From contig NZ_BCQI01000002.1 of assembly GCF_001544355.1 (NCBI RefSeq), positions 98,403 to 162,402 on the forward strand: a DNA stretch of 64,000 bases. Reading direction: 5' to 3'. This document shows positions 60,705 to 64,000 of this stretch, piece by piece. Position 1 is the stretch's first letter. Every line of letters starts with the position of its first letter. The notes under the pieces were generated by a model, which had not been told where the DNA came from, searched no databases, and was given only the letters and a program-made list of their open reading frames with translations. The DNA comes from Alicyclobacillus acidiphilus NBRC 100859 (lineage in GTDB: Bacteria; Bacillota; Bacilli; Alicyclobacillales; Alicyclobacillaceae). The translations under genes were made by a program, and so were the position numbers.

Positions 60705-61430
60705 GTGAATTACCACGACGCGTTGTCACGTCTAGGCGTTATGAACGCACATCCCGGGGGCGCGGACGTTACGCTTGCGTGGATGAACAGCATCACGGTA
60801 TCGCCAGGAGCGAAAGTGCTCGACATTGGCTGCGGGAACGGTGACACGGCGTGCAAACTGGCCGAAACGTTTGACGCCGAGGTCACCGCAGTCGATCTTC
60901 ATCCGCGGATGGTAAACAATACGAAGCGTCTCGCGAGTGCGCGCGGTGTCAGGATTCACGGAGTCGTCGGCAACGTCGAGGCGCTTCCGTTGGCGAATGA
61001 CACGTTCGATCTCGTCGTCGCGGAGTCCGTTCTGGTCTTTACGAATATCCAGCGATCCATCCGGGAAATCCGGAGAGTCGTCAAATCTTCGGGGCAAGTC
61101 GTCGACGTCGAAATGATGGTCTTGGAACCTGTAACCGACGAGTGGCGAAAGGAAGTCCGAAGTATTTACGGAGCGAAGGAAGTTCCCGACGCAACGGGGT
61201 GGAAAGCTCGCTGGAAGCAAGGTGGATTTCGCGGCAAGGTACTTCGATCCGGCCCGCTGTCCAGTCTCCATGTCGACGCGAACCAACGAGACATGGGTCT
61301 TGCCGACGATCTTGCCTTGAGCGATCCGAACGTATTGCGCGTCCTCGAGCGCAACGGGCGGTGGATGCAAGAACACGGCCATCAGATGGGCTACGTCGTG
61401 TTCTTGCTAAATCCCGAGTTTGGTTCATAA
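60705..61430 (+). CDS. Class I SAM-dependent methyltransferase
   Basis: A 241-residue protein with the Rossmann methyltransferase motifs AKVLDIGCGNGDTACKLAE (motif I), VTAVDLHPRM (II), NVEALPLANDTFDLVVAESV (III-IV), typical of the UbiE/COQ5-like group. The substrate is not known. GTG 60705 lies seven bases after AAGGGGG. A terminator 240 nt downstream may serve it. Confidence 0.9.
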   Translation: MNYHDALSRLGVMNAHPGGADVTLAWMNSITVSPGAKVLDIGCGNGDTACKLAETFDAEVTAVDLHPRMVNNTKRLASARGVRIHGVVGNVEALPLANDTFDLVVAESVLVFTNIQRSIREIRRVVKSSGQVVDVEMMVLEPVTDEWRKEVRSIYGAKEVPDATGWKARWKQGGFRGKVLRSGPLSSLHVDANQRDMGLADDLALSDPNVLRVLERNGRWMQEHGHQMGYVVFLLNPEFGS

Positions 61431-61670
61431 ACTGTGCGTCCACGGGAGATATTACTTCCGACACCACTTCCGTGTTTCGAGCATATCCTGCTCAGGGAGT
61501 GCCGATGAAGTATTTCTGAGTATCCCGGTGTTTCCCGGGCGACGGATGTCAGTCAAGCGGAAATACAGAGGTAATTCTCCGCATCTAAGCCGCTCACTGA
61601 GGCAGCCAATGCCTTCAACTGGCGTGAACGGTGTGATGGAGCAGGATTGTCGACCACACGTGGTGTTTGT

Positions 61671-61700
61671 ACCGGCGGCCCCGAGCCGCCGGTTGTTTTA
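61671..61700 (+). terminator. GC-rich terminator between convergent genes
   Basis: ACCGGCGG pairs with CCGCCGGT around a seven-base loop and is followed by TTGTTTTA on the plus strand. It ends where the minus-strand phosphoesterase gene stops. The 267 bases between the methyltransferase and the phosphoesterase otherwise show nothing I can name. Confidence 0.8.
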
Positions 61701-62402
61701 TGTGAGCCAGGCGTCCGGGATCCTCAATGGCTTGAATCCGAGAAAATCGCTGCTGACCAGTTGGTACACCGTACCGCCAACGAGATCGTTGACTGCGAAT
61801 CGGTGGGACGGGCCGTGCAGATGTCCGTACAAACAAAGTTTGACACCGTATTGTTCCAGTGTCGTCTGAAAAACGGTTTTCGAAACTTGGTTTTCGATGG
61901 GGGGATAATGTGTCATGCAGACGATCGGCAATTCTGTCTTGGCGGCTTCCTGCAGTGACAACTCCAGCCTGTGAAGTTCGCGCTGCAGAATTCTTTCGTC
62001 CTCCGCCCCGTGAAACGAAGGGTGTGATGGCAGCAGCCAGCCGCGCGTTCCCGCAAAACACAGGCCATCGATCACGACACAGTCGTTTTGCAGCGCAAAC
62101 ATTCCTTCTCCGAGCAGCTTCCGAACTTTCGATATCCCGTTCCACCAGTAATCGTGATTGCCGCGTATCATGATTTTTTTCCCTGGCAGCGACGCGATCC
62201 AAGATAGGTCGTCGACCGCCTCATCGAGCGTCATCGCCCAGGATATATCGCCTGGAATACAGACGATGTCGTCGTCGTCGATGGCGTCGAGCCAGTTTTG
62301 TCTCATCTGAGCGGCGTGATCTTTCCATGTCGAGCCAAACACATCCATCGGTTTATCGACGGCGGTTCCCAAATGTAAGTCGCCAATGGCATAGAGGGCC
62401 AT
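61698..62402 (-). CDS. Calcineurin-like metallophosphoesterase
   Basis: A 234-residue phosphoesterase with dinuclear metal motifs AIGDLHLG, CIPGDISWAM, IRGNHDYWWNG, CMTHYPP and LYGHLHGPSH. It resembles the YkuE/YmdB-like single-domain group; the substrate is unknown. ATG 62402 follows AAGGAGGAGAGTAC, a near-perfect ribosome site, with an extended -10 (TGGTATCAT) just upstream. Confidence 0.93.
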   Translation of the reverse strand: MALYAIGDLHLGTAVDKPMDVFGSTWKDHAAQMRQNWLDAIDDDDIVCIPGDISWAMTLDEAVDDLSWIASLPGKKIMIRGNHDYWWNGISKVRKLLGEGMFALQNDCVVIDGLCFAGTRGWLLPSHPSFHGAEDERILQRELHRLELSLQEAAKTELPIVCMTHYPPIENQVSKTVFQTTLEQYGVKLCLYGHLHGPSHRFAVNDLVGGTVYQLVSSDFLGFKPLRIPDAWLT

Positions 62403-62424
62403 GTACTCTCCTCCTTAAATGCCC

Positions 62425-62433
62425 ATGATACCA
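62425..62433 (-). promoter_or_regulatory. Extended -10 promoter of the metallophosphoesterase gene
   Basis: On the minus strand TGGTATCAT is 22 nt before the start codon, giving a very short leader. Confidence 0.45.
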
Positions 62434-62544
62434 CGACTGGCTGGTGGAAAATACTCAGACGATCCTGCGCTTTGTAAGAGAATTCTGCTCCACGTCATGG
62501 CCGCCAGCGCGAAGATGGCGCATCTTTGTCTTGGAGGGATGGTT

Positions 62545-63939
62545 ATGTGGTCAGAAGAACAACTCGACGTCATTCATTCGAAATCGCATTCCACATGCGT
62601 CATCGCGGCCCCAGGCAGCGGCAAGACAGCCGTGCTGACAGAGCATATTGTGCACTCGATTCGAACAGACAACATGTCACCGCAGTCCGTCATGGCGATG
62701 ACGTTTACACGCCAAGCCGCGGAACACATGCGCCACCGCCTGCTGCTTCACCCGTCACTGTCTGTCCGCGAAGCGGAGTCGTTGCAACTCGGGACCTTCC
62801 ACTCTCAGATGTTTCACGCGCTGCTCAGAGATCAAGCGGATATTCCGGTCATTTTGAATTCCCGCGAACAGGCCCAATTGATGCGTGAAGCTCTCGTTCG
62901 CCGGCATCGAGCTTCGGCCGCGATCGATGATCGCCTTGTTGCCGAATGGTTGACCATGTACTCGCGCGATGTGGGTACTGGCATGGCGCCGCTGCCGCGC
63001 GAGAAGCGAAGAATCTACGAGGTTTACCGACAACTGAAGCGGAAAAGCCGGCGTTGGGACTATGAAGACATCCTCCTTGAAACGGAACGTCTTCTGGAAC
63101 GACGCGGTCGCGACAGCAGTTTTGAAAGACTGTCCTACCTATTGGTCGACGAATTTCAAGATACGAACGAACCGCAGTGGCGGATCGTTCAGATGCTGCA
63201 GGAACGATATGACGTCAGGGTGTTTGTCGTTGGCGATGACGATCAAGCCATTTACGCCTTCCGCGGCGCCTCTCCCAAATATCTAAGAGAGGCGGCTGGA
63301 CAATTGAAAGGAACGGTTCAGCGTCTATTGACTTACAATTTTCGATCTCGACACACGGTGGTCGATCACGCCCAACACCTGATTCAACACGCGTCGGGCC
63401 GCATCGAAAAGCCTCTGCGAGCTTTTCATTCAAACGTTGGATACGTACAAGTGTTTCAGGTTGCGGACGACCTTTCAGAGCGGTTCGCCCTCATTCAATG
63501 TTTGACCACCATGCTCGCGACGTTGCCTCCGACATCCACGATTGGCATACTTGGGCGGACACGAGAACGGGTGGCCTCCGTCTGGCATGAAGTGCGAGCG
63601 TACTTTGGCTCACAATGGAATTCGTTTCATCGTCGCGTCCAGTTCCGCACGTTTCACGACAGTAAGGGTAAGGAATGGGACGTTGTACTGTTGGTCGACT
63701 TGGTGGATCCTCACTTGTCAGAACCAGATGAAGTGGAGGAAGAACGACGGCTGATGTATGTCGCCATGACCCGGGCAAAGACGGTGGTCATCGGATTTGT
63801 CCCCGTCCGTCTCAAAAGCCACCGTTGTCGGCAAAGCAAGTTTCTCTCCGAGGCGGCATTATCGACGCAACGATGGTCTTCACGAACCATGACGGATCTG
63901 TCCGATTGGATCATGGCCGAGATGCCGTCGGAGCAGTGA
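62545..63939 (+). CDS. Compact UvrD/Rep-type (superfamily 1A) DNA helicase
   Basis: A 464-residue helicase with all the SF1A motifs: Q motif SEEQLDVIH, I AAPGSGKTAVL, Ia MTFTRQAAEHM, LGTFHS, II LLVDEFQDTNEPQW, III VVGDDDQAIYAFRGASP, IV LTYNFRSRHTV, V FRTFHDSKGKEWDVV, VI EEERRLMYVAMTRAKT. PcrA/UvrD proteins are about 720 residues, so subdomains 1B and 2B must be much reduced. ATG 62545 is seven bases after GGAGG; ATG 62539 is too near. The remaining 61 bases of the window show nothing recognisable. Confidence 0.9.
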   Translation: MWSEEQLDVIHSKSHSTCVIAAPGSGKTAVLTEHIVHSIRTDNMSPQSVMAMTFTRQAAEHMRHRLLLHPSLSVREAESLQLGTFHSQMFHALLRDQADIPVILNSREQAQLMREALVRRHRASAAIDDRLVAEWLTMYSRDVGTGMAPLPREKRRIYEVYRQLKRKSRRWDYEDILLETERLLERRGRDSSFERLSYLLVDEFQDTNEPQWRIVQMLQERYDVRVFVVGDDDQAIYAFRGASPKYLREAAGQLKGTVQRLLTYNFRSRHTVVDHAQHLIQHASGRIEKPLRAFHSNVGYVQVFQVADDLSERFALIQCLTTMLATLPPTSTIGILGRTRERVASVWHEVRAYFGSQWNSFHRRVQFRTFHDSKGKEWDVVLLVDLVDPHLSEPDEVEEERRLMYVAMTRAKTVVIGFVPVRLKSHRCRQSKFLSEAALSTQRWSSRTMTDLSDWIMAEMPSEQ

Positions 63940-64000
63940 AGTTGGCCTTCAAGCCGCGCGATTCCATGCAAAACGTCAGTCCGGTTCGAAATCTGGTACA

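Overview
The window looks like the chromosome of a spore-forming, low-to-medium-GC Gram-positive bacterium (Bacillota), most likely from the Alicyclobacillaceae or a close relative. The grounds are a nearly complete set of sporulation genes in Bacillus-like order, a monoderm heme gene (hemQ), strong AGGAGG ribosome sites with many GTG/TTG starts, and an OLE RNA with its partner gene oapA, a pair known mainly from extremophilic or anaerobic Firmicutes. The species is an inference; no rRNA gene is present.

Region 1 (1-24 kb) is a conserved housekeeping and sporulation backbone: aroQ-efp; yqhV and spoIIIAA-AH (mother-cell/forespore channel); accB-accC; an Asp23/AmaP/DUF2273 envelope-stress trio; nusB; a TsaD-like paralogue; a self-contained ferredoxin-NADP reductase unit; xseA-xseB-ispA; the OLE RNA; oapA; tlyA; an unknown membrane protein; nadK; recN; spoIVB; spo0A. 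Several usual Bacillus neighbours are missing from their places (pepQ, folD, dxs, argR).

Region 2 (24-36 kb) is mixed metabolism: hemQ with an M20 amidohydrolase, a YjcZ-like micro-protein, a YgjP metallopeptidase, a lipoprotein, a half-size permease with a GH18 enzyme, a fused MoaD-MoaE and moaC, lipA-lipB, a second M20 peptidase, a Nudix ADP-ribose pyrophosphatase and an EndoQ-like PHP protein.

Region 3 (36-55 kb) is again sporulation and chromosome biology: spoIIM, an RNHCP protein, xerD, deoB, dacF, a divergent XRE-TPR regulator, spoIIAA-spoIIAB-sigF, spoVAC-AD-AEB-AEA, a site-2 protease, scpA-scpB, DUF2953-ytfJ-spmA-spmB, rluB and resD-resE (without resABC). Spo0A boxes and sigma-H-like promoters can be read upstream of spo0A and spoIIAA, and a sigma-E-like promoter upstream of spoIIIAA. 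Together these connect initiation (Spo0A), forespore sigma-F activation, engulfment (SpoIIM, SpoIIIA), signalling (SpoIVB) and dipicolinate uptake (SpoVA).

Region 4 (55-64 kb) is accessory: two paralogous 55-57-residue proteins, an XRE regulator facing a sirtuin with several altered NAD-site motifs, an unknown protein whose ribosome site lies in a hairpin, PrsW, DUF2797, a soluble trypsin-like protease, rhodanese, a methyltransferase, a metallophosphoesterase and a compact UvrD-type helicase. Parts of this region (about 55.8-57.2 kb) look more AT-rich than the rest. I saw no tRNA, rRNA, CRISPR array, transposase or prophage. The only gene-free gap over 300 bases holds the OLE RNA.
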